From Carettochelys insculpta (lineage: Eukaryota; Chordata; Testudines; Carettochelyidae), in NCBI RefSeq assembly GCF_033958435.1, contig NC_134137.1:62636001-62700000 (forward strand): a stretch of DNA of 64,000 nt, given 5' to 3'. The notes under the pieces were generated by a model. The model was not told the DNA's origin. It did no database searches and saw nothing but the letters and a program-made list of their open reading frames with translations. Shown here piece by piece: positions 11,296-22,399 of this stretch. Numbering within the stretch: position 1 is the stretch's first letter; the number at the start of each line of letters is the position of its first letter. The position numbers and the translations under genes are program-made.

Positions 11296-12248
11296 AGCCC
11301 TAGCTAGCATAAAATGGCTAATTCTAGCAGGAACAGAGATAAATGGAGAAAATATAGGTCAGACTCTGAAAAAAGGCAGAAAAGAAAGGAGAGAGAAGAA
11401 AGAGATAAGATACTGAAAGGTTCTCTGGAAAAGTTTATAGTTTCTAAAAACACGGAGACTAGCAAGGAAAATGCTGAATTAATGGAGTCTAGCAATTGTA
11501 CTAAGGCTAAGAAATATGCACAGGCTGTTGAAATATAAAAAGGTGACACTATTTTCACACAAGATGTGTATGAAGAGTATGATCCAGCAAACTGGCCAGA
11601 TTTATTCAACTGCAAGACAACAAATATTTTAGCGGAGAGAGGGCCTGTGAAAATAACTGGTAATGAGCATGCTTTACAATAAATGATGATAGTCAATGCT
11701 TTTCAGAAGACTACTACACACAGAGTTTGCCAAATGGAGAAACTGTTTAAAGAAATTGGCTGGCGTACTTGAAAAAAGCTGATGCAGCTTTTTGCTTTTG
11801 CTGCAAATGTACAGCTTAAAAATGGCACGCAGATTAACCAAGGAAGGCTTCAATGGCTGGAAAAATCTCAATGATAAATTGAGATCTCATGAATTATCCA
11901 ATGAGCACATGGTAAACAAGAAAATGGACTGGAATGCAGAGAAGATTGTCTGCAATGAAAACAATAGATAAGTACACACCATGAGAAAGCAATGAGAAGA
12001 AGAAACATTGGCAATCAGTGTTGACATGTGTTATGGCAGTTGTGCAATATCTAGCTGAGCACAACTTAGCATTTCATGGAACAAATTCAAGGCTTTATGA
12101 ACATAATAAAGGAAACTTTCTGGGATTAACAGAAATGACAACTAAATATAATCATACAATGCTAGAACGTCAGATGCATCAAAAATGAAGAAACCCCATG
12201 ACCATTGTCTTGGGCTTTGTATTCAAAATGAACTCTCTCGACGATAAT

Positions 12249-12382
12249 CACAGAAAGGTAGTCATGTTAGTCTGTATCTTCACAAAACAAAATGAAGAAG
12301 TGGGTGTGTCCCACAAAAGCTCATCACCTAATAAACTGTTACTTTTTGAAGTGTTACAGGTCTGAGTTTTTGTTTTATTTTG
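12249..12382 (+). mobile_element. SINE inserted in hAT fossil
   Basis: The head CACAGAAAGGTAGTCATGTT is followed by AGTCTGTATCTTCACAAAAC and the body GAAGTGGGTGTGTCCCACAA, AGCTCATCACCTAATAAACT, ending in a T-rich tail. GACGATA before the element and GATGATA after it may be the target duplication. Confidence 0.8.
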
Positions 12383-12520
12383 ATGATAGCACTGCTGTTG
12401 AAGAAAAAAAATTCTTGAAACTGTCATTATTCTTGACTATACCCCTCATCTAACAGTCACAAAGAGCAGGTGTCCCTTGTTCGATGTTACAGTGACATGA
12501 CTTTACAAGAAGCTAAAATA

Positions 12521-12847
12521 CTGGTTGAACCTCTCTAGTCTGGTACCCTCAGGACATGACTGTTGCTGAAGAAGAGAATTTGCCGAAATGTGGGAGGTCA
12601 GTATTATCTAGCAGCCTTACAAAGACTTCCACTGCTTACCGGGCTCTTAGAAGACTATTTAGGGGTAAATTACAGCTAAATAACAGACAGAACACCGAGA
12701 GCCAGGACTGGTGGTAGTAAACAAACTTAATGGGACTCCCAGAAACTTGGCCACACCCATGAAAAGTGGACATTCGACCAACTATAATCATGCTGGACGA
12801 TCAATGTTGCCAGACTAGAGAGTGCCATATTAGAAAGGCTCAACCTG
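12521..12847. mobile_element. pogo/Tigger-type MITE inserted in hAT fossil
   Basis: The left end CTGGTTGAACCTCTCTAGTC and the complement of the right end CAGGTTGAGCCTTTCTAATA are inverted repeats, and each is bordered by TA. This terminus class (CAGGTTGAACCTCT) is characteristic of Tigger/pogo relatives in vertebrates. The 327-bp element has no transposase and splits the hAT reading. Confidence 0.75.
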
Positions 12848-13548
12848 TAAGGAAAAATTTTATTGACCTTCTTCTAGCTCAACATAAAAAGACAAGGACT
12901 GACAGATCCTCTCACAGCTGTACTGTATGGACTTGGCTATGCTGGATCAACTGGCTTATGTCCTTCAGCTCAAATCACTGAGACATTTTCACTTCATGGG
13001 GCTGCAACAACTTAAATCTGGCATGTGGAGATATGGCAAAATATAGTTTAAAAGCCATAACATTTTTGGAATTGATGCTGAATATATATCATAAATGCTC
13101 TGTACAACTAACAGATGGCAAATACTGAGAGCACATGTTTCCTCTCTAATGCCAAAGTTGCTGTCAAAGACAGTAGGTGAGACTGTTGAGTAGAGAGTGT
13201 ACAAGCAATTTGCTACCAGACAGGTGTAATCAGGAATGTCTTGTTTCAAGTTACTGAAGTGTGTGATGACTCAACAGTTAAAAGTGAAGCTGAGTCCTTG
13301 GCCAACTATGTACGTGAAGATTTTGAATTTGTTTGCAATGGTTGTGTAGTGAGAGACATCATATTCACCATAAATACTACGAATAAGATACTTCAATCCA
13401 GGGAAATACAGCTTGATGAGGTTAGTAAAACATATCAAAAGGACTAGCTGACTTTCCGTTGAAATACAGGAACACTAAATTTACCTCAGCCAAGAAAACA
13501 GCTACAGGAAAAGCACCCGAAATGGACACGGATCCTAAATTTAGACAG

Positions 13549-13753
13549 TAACAGAGAGAGAGCCATGTTGGTCTATATTCTATGAAAACAGAAAAGCAGT
13601 CCAGAACCACTCTGAAGACTAACAAAATAATTTATTAGGTGGTGAGCTTTTGTGGCACAGATGCACTTCTTCAGTGGGTCTGTCCCACAAAAGCTCACCA
13701 TCTAATAAATTATTTTGTTAGTCTTCAAAGTGCTACTGGACTGCTTTTTTTGT
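13549..13753 (+). mobile_element. SINE with self-complementary body inserted in hAT fossil
   Basis: The head TAACAGAGAGAGAGCCATGT is followed by the body in one direction (AGCAGTCCAGAACCACTCTG ... TTATTAGGTGGTGAGCTTTT) and then its complement (AGCTCACCATCTAATAAATT ... GTGCTACTGGACTGCTTTTT). TAAATTTAGACA on the left and TAAATTTAAACA on the right look like the target-site duplication, which fixes the ends. Confidence 0.85.
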
Positions 13754-14345
13754 TTAAATTTAAACAATGACATGTAAAACAAAAGAGAGAGGTGAGGAGA
13801 AGATGCCTAAGTCACATGAGAAGGTATTTGAAAGTAATTATTTTCTGGTCATTGTCAATCAGGCTCTTGTGTCACTGATCAAACAATTTGAACAATTTAA
13901 AGGGTATGCCAACAATTTTGGTTTCTTGTTTGATGTGAAGAAACTCAGAGGAATGACAGAAGATGACATGAAAAAGCAGTGTCTGGATTTGGCCACTGCA
14001 TCATCAATTGGAAAATCTCAAGATATCAAGGGTGCAAACATTTTCACAGAACTTTAAGTGTTATGCAAATTCATCTCTAGGCAACCAATAATGCATTTCA
14101 AGCCATTAAGTTTCTTAAATCACTTGACAGTGCCTTCCCAAGCACAGCAATTGCATACAGGATTTTGCAGACAATCCCAGTCACACTGGCATCAGGAAGC
14201 AAAGTTTTTTCAAACTAAAAATTCAGAACTACCTACAGACAGCTATGTCTCAAGAGAAGCTGGATGGATTTACCATTCTCTCCATGGAGAAGTAAAGTAG
14301 CATCACACCTGGATTACCATGATCAGCTAGCACAGTTTAGAAAGG

Positions 14346-14690
14346 AAGTCCAGGAAGGTGTATTTCAGAATGTAAGCATCATGACACTGATCATGATCAG
14401 TGTGTTTTTTGAAATTACATGAGCTTAACTAGAACTATAAAAAAAGAGCTACAATATAATATAATCATACAGCTGGGTGTTACCAATCAGTATTTAACCC
14501 ACAGCTGAGAGCTTTTGCAGGGGCAGGGGACAGAACATGAAGCTCTTCCCACTTCCTGCAGTGCAGAGAGCCACAAGGAGTAGCCAACCACTTTGAGTAG
14601 CTCAGCTCCATACCACAGAGGCAGGTCATGAGCTGGTTTAAAAGGCTTGGTGGGCTGGAGCTAGACCGTTGGCCATGTCTTGCCTGCCCC
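14346..14690. other. no gene recognised
   Basis: Sequence between the end of the hAT fossil and the next repeat; nothing identifiable. Confidence 0.4.
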
Positions 14691-14935
14691 AATCCAGTGC
14701 GTCTAGTAGGGATACACTAAATTGACCACTGCTCATGCTCCCATCGACCCCAGTTCTCCACAGAATTGCAAAAAGTAAGAGACATCAACGTGGGAGTTTC
14801 TCCCACCAATCCTCCTCACAGTGGGGACTCTGCGGTAAGTCAAACTCAGTTACATCGACTCCAGTTACACTATTCACATAGCTGGAGCTGCATAACTTAC
14901 TGACTTTGCCCCCTATTGTAGACCTGCCCAAGAAT
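14691..14935. mobile_element. possible MITE (GTCTACACT family)
   Basis: The segment starts AGTAGGGATACACTAAATTG and ends GTAGACCTGCCC, with an inner CAGTTACACTATTCACATAG. This matches the layout of a common turtle MITE bounded by GGGCAGGTCTACACTA-like ends. The left end is worn and no target duplication was confirmed. Weaker copies seem to lie at 56036-56215 and 57797-57960. Confidence 0.45.
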
Positions 14936-15043
14936 TGCAGTATTAGGAGAGTATTCTGGAGAAAGGTCATGGTAATCACAACTCCAGATTTTTTCCACAT
15001 TATGAAGACAGTTTCTCTACGCTGTCTTCAACTAAGTTCTACC

Positions 15044-15147
15044 ACAAAAACAAGAAGTTCTGTGGCGCCTTGTTGGCCGAGAGATTTATTGGAGCATAAG
15101 CTTTTGTTAGCAAAGAACCACTTCGCCAGATGCATCTGTCTGTCCCC
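15044..15147 (+). mobile_element. SINE body fragment
   Basis: AAAAACAAGAAGTTCTGTGG through GGAGCATAAGCTTTTGTTAG to CACTTCGCCAGATGCATCTG. It lacks the tRNA head and runs straight into a CA microsatellite. Confidence 0.75.
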
Positions 15148-15148
15148 A

Positions 15149-15182
15149 CACACACACACACACACACCCCAAAATGAAGTAA

Positions 15183-15222
<40 letters not shown>
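15149..15222. repeat. (CA)n microsatellite, interrupted
   Basis: Two CA runs, about 15149-15167 and 15184-15223, are separated by CCCAAAATGAAGTAAT. The words AATGAAGTAATCACAC and AATGAAGTAATGTTAT follow the two runs, so the CA block plus AATGAAGTAAT appears tandemly duplicated. Confidence 0.9.
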
Positions 15223-15227
<5 letters not shown>

Positions 15228-15435
15228 AAATGAAGTAATGTTATCAGGTCCCACAGCAATGAAGAAGTAACACTGTATCTGGTTTTAATAGCAGAAAATA
15301 TACACCATCAGTGTATTTTTCCAAATGCTTGTGGCACATCTCTGAGTTGCTCGCAGAACACAGCTTAAGAAGCACTATTTATAAATATGTAAGAAGAAAA
15401 AAATATTAAACAAGGCATAATTAACAAGGAGCAAT

Positions 15436-15537
15436 GCTTAAGATGCACCTGACCAAGCAGGTGTTTGCCCATAAAAGCTTATGGTCCAATAAATCTGTTA
15501 GTCTACAAGATACCACAGGACTTCTTGTTGTTTTTAA
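15436..15537 (-). mobile_element. SINE body fragment
   Basis: Complement-orientation body of the SINE family: GGTGTTTGCCCATAAAAGCT, TCCAATAAATCTGTTAGTCT, ACCACAGGACTTCTTGTTGT. Together with the plus-oriented fragment at 15044-15147 it could be the other half of one element interrupted by the intervening sequence. Confidence 0.75.
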
Positions 15538-16090
15538 ATTCTATCCCAGTAAATCCCAGAAAATCAAGTTTAACACAAAGTATTACACAGAATAGAAACA
15601 AAGATGCAATACAGCATAAGGAAACAGCTGCAACTGTTCGTCACAAAAGGGGAACACAGAACCAGGAGAAGATAGCATCTATTTCTGTGCTGTTATCTCA
15701 ATTTTGATAAAATTATGTATTTTCCCCAGTTCCAGGATCTGACCCTTAAAAGCACATATTTTGTTCTCTTAAAAAAAAAAGACTAAATGTAACATATGTA
15801 GTACTGTCATTGATTTTAAGCAGTAAGAAAAGGACAAAGCATGCTACAGCATGATGATCTATCACAGTGATACTCACACTGAAACTTGGGAGCCCCATGT
15901 GGCTTTTTGTAGCACATATTAAAGCACTGTGTGATTTATTAACTTATAAACAAATTACTAAATAAACAGGATGTTTTATTGTATTATAATGCAATTACAA
16001 AATACTTGGTCAGTCATTTGGCTGGAGGGAATTATATAATAAATAAAAACAGTAAATGAAACTATGAATTAACACTATTGTGGTTCTTGG
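15538..16090. other. AT-rich intronic sequence
   Basis: No exon or named repeat recognised. Confidence 0.4.
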
Positions 16091-16091
16091 A

Positions 16092-16509
16092 GGTTCAGAC
16101 TGAACATCCCTGGTTAGGCACCCTTAGAACCTGACTGGTCCTGAACCAGAGAATTTGCCAGACGAGATGAGGTCAATGCCTGCTCCTCCAATCCCGATCA
16201 CTGGCCCTGGGGACACCAGCCCATCACTACTCCAGCTCCCCTCTGTTCTGCTGGGCTGGGCTCCCCACTGCCAGTCTCCCAGGTACCAGGGCTCTGCTCC
16301 CTACTGACAGCCTCCCTCAGCTTCCCACCAGTGCACCGGAGCTCACTGACATTCAGTAATGCAATAGGCCTCCGCTCCATGTCTCACAGAACTCCTTGTC
16401 CCTACCCACCAATTTTTCCACATGTGCTCCAGCCCTGGAGCACCCACTGGATCACCAACAATGCTGGACTGGGGTATTGGCTAACTAGGGAAGTCCAATT
16501 AGAGAGCTG
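16092..16509. mobile_element. possible pogo/Tigger-type MITE
   Basis: The left CAGACTGAACATCCCTGGTT and the complement of the right end (CAGCTCTCTAATTGGACTTC, CCTAGTTAGCCAATACCCC) are imperfect inverted repeats of the class seen at 12521 and 37320. The interior is C-rich. Borders are approximate. Confidence 0.55.
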
Positions 16510-17655
16510 TAATTGCTGATTGCTAATTTGGCTCCTGAACCACTAATATCCAAGTATCAATCCACATATGTTTTTCAGCAAAAAAATGTCAATATCAGAA
16601 TTTGAGACATAAGTGAGATGTATAATAATTTAAGTATTCAAAAAAAATCTCTGCCTAATGTTACATGTTGAAACAAAGAACTTTATGCTTTATAACTAAA
16701 AATACTACATTCAGTAATCAAAAGACTAGAAAAATAAAATGGGTGTCCTTTGAAGTCCTGCAGTCATTTTTACATCTACCTTGTATTACTCTGTTGATAA
16801 GCAAGATTATTCTTTCTACTAGTGCAGGCCAGTAACACTCAGGTACAGCTTTTATATTAAAAAAATTTATGAACCTATACAGAGCAAGTGCTTGCAGGAA
16901 TAGTTTCCAGAAAATCTGATCATTCTAAAGGCTCCTTTTTAATTCTAATATTTTCACCTTAACTCATGAAAGAGCAAAAGACAAAGAAAAACGTTTCCCA
17001 GACAACATGGTTTTAAAAGGCAAATCTCAACCCACAGCAGAAACATTTTTTAAAAAATCATTCTTTTGTTAAATACAAGATTTTTCTAGCATTAATACAT
17101 TTCTGTATTACATCAATAACACAAATTGACACTATATTAAAAGTGGCTGAGGTCACTTGCAAAATAAAGGTAGGGGCTCTTCTCTGTGTAGGAGCCTATG
17201 CCCTTGTTGAATACAACTGACTTCAATGGTCTGATTGCAGAGACAGTTGTAGGATCAGAGTCTACACTGTAGAAAAAATTGTATGTTGTAGTGTTTAAGT
17301 AGCAACATACTGTATATTTTTCTACTAATCTTAGATCCATGGGTAGAATCCTATAATTGTTTTCATTCCAGTTTATATCCACTGATCATTATGACAGTGG
17401 CATAATTACATTTTAATCAAAATATATTTATATATATATCCTTTGTCATGTATGAATTTTAATAGCTATTGAAGCATTAATATACAGTATATTAAATTAG
17501 GCAAATATTCCTGGCACAATAATTTATTATTGCAATATCTTACAAGAGGTTTCTTAATTTAATGTTTGTATTAACTGTATGAATCATGTTATGGTCTTGT
17601 AGGTTTAAATGCATCTATTTGTGACTTTCACAGGACAGCCTTAATTAGGCAAAAT
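16510..17655. other. AT-rich intronic sequence
   Basis: No exon recognised. The word CTGACTTCAATGGTCTGATT near 17216 belongs to a motif common in old sauropsid repeats but is not enough to call an element. Confidence 0.4.
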
Positions 17656-17656
17656 A

Positions 17657-17823
17657 CAGTAAAAGCTGTATTATCTGGCACTTGGATAAACAGCATGCTC
17701 CATTAACTGGCCCTTCTGGCTGGGGCTGTCTGCTGAGCCAGGGGCTCCATCTGACTAGCCAGAAAATTTGATTATCTCGCAACCCCTGCACCCCACGCAT
17801 GCCGGATAATCAAGCTTGTACTG
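17657..17823. mobile_element. short pogo/Tigger-type MITE (167 bp)
   Basis: CAGTAAAAGCTGTATTATCT at the left and the complement of the right end, CAGTACAAGCTTGATTATCC, form terminal inverted repeats; both sides are flanked by TA. The ends are of the Tigger type. There is no coding capacity. Confidence 0.75.
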
Positions 17824-18421
17824 TACGTATCTTCTTTAAACATTAGACGCAATTTTAATAACTTTGTTAAACTGTTCTTAATTTCATGTCTCTCTTGGAG
17901 ATCACTTGATAATGAGCAGAATGTCTTCATATCTCCCCCGCTTTTGTGAGTCCACTGCTGGCTGATCAGCCTGATTCTGGAGCTACAGGTCTTATCACAG
18001 AAGAGGTATGTGTTGGTAGCTGTTCGAGGGGTGCTGGACAGTTTTTGTCACTCTTTTCTCCTTCGCCATCTCTCCTCATCTGCACAGCGGCAAGACCTCT
18101 CAAACTGTACTGCCCCCCTCACGGATTACCACTCTCCACTGGGGAACATCTTCAGCAAGGTTCTCCCAAGTGTTGACACCGATGCTGCACTCTTTCATGT
18201 GTGCTTCACTATGTCTTCATAGTGCTTCCTCTGGCCCCCAACACTCCTCCATCCTTCCTACAGCTGGGAAAACAATCTGTTTTGGGAGGTGCTGATCAGA
18301 CATCCAAATCACATGACCAGTCCAACAAAGATGTTGGAGAATTGATAATGGCTTCAATGCTAGTCATGTTTGACTCTTCTGGAATGCTAATATTCACGTG
18401 CCTATCCTCCCAAGAGATAAT
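17824..18421. other. possible unclassified dispersed repeat
   Basis: About 18040-18420 has the look of an interspersed repeat (CTCCTCATCTGCACAGCGGC, CACTCTCCACTGGGGAACAT, ACATCCAAATCACATGACCA), contiguous with the LINE fragment that follows. I could not name it. It may be an inverted piece of a LINE or part of its 5' untranslated region. Confidence 0.35.
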
Positions 18422-20150
18422 TTGGATCATCACCTTGTTGCGGTGAGTGGGCTTGCATGTTCCAATGAACCCAAAAACACTGCTGTAGGGAGGCTCATGC
18501 TCCCAGCAGGGTCATCCATGGCAGCAAAGTCAAGAGGGAGGATCCAGAACAAAAACAATCCTAAAAGTCCTCAATGGCAGAACACGCAGATGATAGTAAG
18601 GGTAATGCCACAATGGCTGTGAAGGCAAATGAAGGCAGCAGAAGACAGGAGACTCCCAACTATCATGGACCCCATGCCACTGGACCTGGGCTTTCTATAT
18701 GTCAAGGATTGTGTGGTGGCTGCAATGCAACAGTCCCCTCTGTGAACTACTCTCCTAAATTTAAGCCCTATGGAGAATAGTGACTGGTGAATGGCAGTGG
18801 GAGCAGGATTCTGAAATGTGGAAGCTTTTAGTCATGGATCAGCATATAGGCAGTGGATATATCAGTCATTCTGAGGACCGAGAGGGTAAGAACAGTTCAG
18901 CTACTGCACCCATGACTAAGCAGCCCTATTTAGGCTCTCCTCTGCTCACCCCATGTGGGGAGGGGTCTAGAAAAGGTGCCTTAAACATAGTCCACCTCAA
19001 CCCCATTGACTGGATAATCAACTCCAATGGGTTCACCTCTACGTGGTAAATATTTTGGAACATGGAATATTCAAACTCCTCCGGACAACCCAAAAGATGC
19101 ACAGCAGTTATCGTCCATGAGCTGCAATGATTCAACATCGATATAACTGCCCTGGCAGAAACGCGTAAACCAGAAGGATGACAGCTAAGAGAAGGCGGCA
19201 GAGGGTACACCTTTTTCTGGAAAAGAAGCCCAAAGGAAGCAAAAAGAATTCATGGAGTAGGATTTGCCACAAGAATGAACTGACAACGATCCTATCTGAA
19301 GCCCCTGTCAGCATCAATGAGCATCACATGACTCTCCCCTTGAAGCTTGCCAAAAAAACCAGACAACTGTCATGAGTGCTTTTGCACCAACTCTAGATGC
19401 TGAGGATGATGTGAAGGAGAAGTTCTACATCCAAATAGAAAGAGTTGTGAAAGACATCCCCAAAGAAAACAAAATTATTCTCTTGGGGAATTTCAATCCT
19501 AGACTTGGAAGAGACAGGGACTTTGGGCAGACTAGCACTGGGAAAGGAGCAGTCGGCAACAAATTTCAATGGAGTGCTCCTCCTTGTGAAATGTGCGGAA
19601 CACAAGCTTGTCATCACAAACACCCTCTTCTGCCAGAAAAACAAATTTAAGACTTCATGATAACATCCTCAATCAAAGCACTGGAATCTCACAGACTATG
19701 CTCATCGGTGCTTGGGACTGGGGTGATGTCCTTCTCAAAAGAGCAGTGACTAATGCTGGTGACTGCTGGACTGATCACCACCTTATTCGATCCACAACAG
19801 AGAATCAGAGGAAACCCATCTGACAAAGGATCAATGTACAAGGCTTGAAGAACCCCATCAAACAAAGTGACTTCCAGATAGTACTTGAAAGGAGGCATCC
19901 AATGGTATACCTTGAAGATGTAGAAGAACACTGATGTCAGTTGAAAAATGCCATCAATGAAGTTTGTGGAGAAACCGCTGGCTACCAGTCCAAGAAGCAT
20001 CAGGACTGGTTTGATGAGAATGATGTGGAAAGTGAATGCCTGTTTGAGGCAAAAAGGAAAGCTTTTAGGGTCTGGCAAAGCAACATCACTTCATGTAAGA
20101 GTGATTTCAGTTACAAGTTGGCATACAGAAGTTATTCTTGTTTGGCACTG
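18422..20150 (+). pseudogene. LINE 5' half: endonuclease-domain remnant
   Basis: The 5' end of an APE-type non-LTR retrotransposon, very probably the same family as the C-terminal fragment at 2.43-3.84 kb. Untranslated leader: CATCACCTTGTTGCGGTGAG, GTGGGCTTGCATGTTCCAAT. Coding matches in scattered frames: KVNILEHGIFKLLRTT-like sequence near 19045-19095; SAFAPTLDAEDDVKEKFY (19375-19430); IILLGNFNPRLGRDRDFG (19471-19524), where the usual catalytic Asp of the GDFN motif reads Asn; GDCWTDHHLIRST (19761-19797), which keeps the Asp-His pair; and KKHQDWFDENDVESECLFEA (about 19996-20053). At least three frame changes and several stops break it. Confidence 0.7.
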
Positions 20151-21782
20151 ATTTGAAATTTAATACAATGTGAGCCAGAACCTTAGCTGTTTAAGTCAAT
20201 AAATATAGGTTGATTTACACCAGCTGAAAATCTGGCCTCTACTTCTAACTGGACAGATGCATGCTTTATGTAAACAGACATCAACATAAACATTTCCAGA
20301 CGCTAAGTTTTTAACGAAATTAAATAGCAACATTTTTTTTTAGTGTAAGATATAGTAATGAACCACAACTGAGTAGTGGAAGATCTATCACTGGGACATC
20401 TGGGACTCTGCTAGAAAATTCAAATCCATAGTACAGAGACAAAGCACTAACAACTTAGGTCCTACTCCTTCACTGAGCTTCATACAAGTGAACACTTAAC
20501 CCCATAAAGAGCTCACCACAACAGGATCACTACAATATTTTTGTGCAAAAGGACAAAATCTACTACTTTGTGCATTGCTTCCTCAGGTGTGCTAAAGTTC
20601 TTTTTATCCAAGATATATAATTCCTTTTGAGGAAAGAGAAAAATAGCACAGTCTGAAAGCACTCTGCCTTCTCAGAACTTTCTAGAACTGCATAGTAAGG
20701 AAAAGCCAGAGGTTGCTGCCCCTGCTTCACTAGCCTGAGTTGAACTAGGTTAAAACTTGGAATTGGTGGATAAAAAGTCCTGGTAACCTCCTCAATCTAG
20801 ATTCCTCACACACAGCACTAAGGAGCTCCATTAGAGGTGGGATTAGTTGTGGGGGAGGGTGTGGGAAAAAAACCCAAGAGGGCACTGTGTCTCCTCCATC
20901 CAACTGCTCTGTTCCTGGTGTATGCCTTTGTACATTCCCAGAGGAACAGAGGCGCCTAACCAATGTCTATTTATGGCACAATTACAAGTTGTGGGGTCCC
21001 CTATCCTTACTGGGGAACTGTCACTACTCCACAGAACAACTGAAGCAGGTGGGGCTGACTGAAGAATGCACCAGCTGCCTGTAATGAATGCAACATCTTA
21101 TGCGTGACAAAAATCCTGCTGCACCTCACATGAATAATATAACAGAACAAGCAGGTGATCAGAGTGCACATACAGGCAACAATGTAATTAGCTGCTGCGT
21201 AACTTCCAGAGCTCCACACTGAAAATACATTTTCAAAAATCTAAATCCTAGACTATTTTGCACAGTTTAACATGAGACATGAACAGTTTTCCCTTTTGAT
21301 TGTGTTCAAAAAGTCTGCAGAAGAATGTGTATGAACAGCATCACAAACATCTATTATTCCGCTAACTCAGACCAAAAACATCAGGTTTTTTATAATCATG
21401 TTTGTGCAGTGCAGGCTAACAGACTTTGGGGCTGAGCTGGCAAATTATACAGCTATTTTGCAAGGGTTTAATTCTATTTTTAAAACAATTTATTTTAACT
21501 ATAAAAATTTCATAACAGCATTTCTAGTCATGTTATGTTTTTAAGCCGATTTACAAAACCTATCACTTTTGGCCAAGTATTAATACACATAACTCACTTT
21601 GGAACATTCCTTCAAAAGTAGTCCCGTTGACTTTCATGGGTCTATCGGTCATATACACTACAGTTCAGAACGCATCAAGGTATTCTGTTATAACTGAATT
21701 GTAGAGGGTAATTAGTGCTGTAGCATTTTGGTAAAAAATCTGAAATGGGCAAAATATTTTTCACAAGTAACTAAACATATGA
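20151..21782. other. no gene recognised
   Basis: No exon or named element. GTCCCGTTGACTTTCATGGG near 21621 matches an old sauropsid repeat word. The open frames are short and carry no family signature. Confidence 0.4.
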
Positions 21783-21816
21783 AAAGGAGAAGTTACTCAC
21801 TTCATGCAGTAACAAT

Positions 21817-22018
21817 GGTTCTTTGAGATGTGTCCCCCCCGCACCCACAGGGTGCTCCATATCTGGATGTTGGGCTTACCCAGCACCACAGATAGGAAGC
21901 TTTTTTTAGCATCATCCAGCGTGGGCTGCAAATGCATGATCGCAGCATGTGCCTGTCACCTCACCAGAAATCAAGGGCAGAGCCCCCACTCTCCTCAGTT
22001 ACTTCACTGATGCCCTAA
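21817..22018 (+). repeat. DIRS left inverted terminal repeat
   Basis: Contains GGTTCTTTGAGATGTGTCCC, ACAGGGTGCTCCATATCTGG, CACCACAGATAGGAAGCTTT and CATCATCCAGCGTGGGCTGC. These align with the complement of 27290-27481. The left end also has an extra outer stretch, 21783-21816, that is copied in the internal complementary region but absent at the right end. Confidence 0.8.
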
Positions 22019-22077
22019 CTATATATATTGCACTGAATTGAGGGGAGGAGAGCGGTTCGTGGAGCACCGATGGGGGG

Positions 22078-22165
22078 ACACATCTCAAAGAACCATCATT
22101 ACTACACAAAGTGAGTAACTGCTCTTTCTTCGAGTGATGTCCCCGTAAGTGCTCCTTGGTAGGTG
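22078..22165. repeat. DIRS internal complementary region
   Basis: The first part (ACACATCTCAAAGAACCATC, AAAGTGAGTAACTGCTC) is the complement of 21783-21830. The second part (TTCTTCGAGTGATGTCCCCG, AGTGCTCCTTGGTAGG) is the complement of the extreme right end near 27440-27478. A junction that matches both ends in this way is the template expected for circularising DIRS cDNA. Confidence 0.8.
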
Positions 22166-22399
22166 ACTGACGAGAAGTACTTCCCCACTGGATGGTGGAT
22201 TTTGAGTTGGTGAAACTACTAAAGACAGTATTGCTTTAGCTAATACCATATATCTCTGCATGTGACTGTATCACATAGTGTGTCGTGAATGTTTGGTTAG
22301 AGGATCACGAGGCCACATGGCTTATGTCCTGTAACATCACTCCCTTTAGAAAGGTTGTTGATGTCACCATCGATCTTGTAGAACTGGCTCTAAGCACTG

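Larger units (their letters stand above)
11300..14345 (+). pseudogene. hAT transposase fossil, ZMYM1-like type (interrupted)
   Basis: A decayed hAT-superfamily transposase of the kind often annotated as zinc finger MYM-type protein 1-like. In order: a basic start near 11314 (MANSSRNRDKWRKYRSD ... RKEREERDKILKGSLEKF); DPANWPDLF then ERGPVKITGNEHALQ (about 11580-11680); a TTF-type zinc-finger remnant ending EGFNGWKNLNDKL and RSHELSNEHMVNKKMDWNAE (about 11845-11940); AVVQYLAEHNLAFHGTNSRL and KGNFLGLTEMTTKYN (about 12033-12160); TNRWQILRAHVSSL (about 13105-13150); FESNYFLVIVNQALVSLIKQ (13820-13880); and an AFPSTAIAYRILQ-like C-terminal dimerisation region around 14125-14300. Many stops and frame changes show it is dead. 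SINEs (12249-12382, 13549-13753) and a MITE (12521-12847) are inserted in it. Intact hAT proteins of this type cut and paste their own DNA. Confidence 0.8.

Noticed and set aside
15028..15238. Frames with poly-His-Thr or poly-Cys-Val runs
   Set aside because: They are translations of the CA microsatellite.
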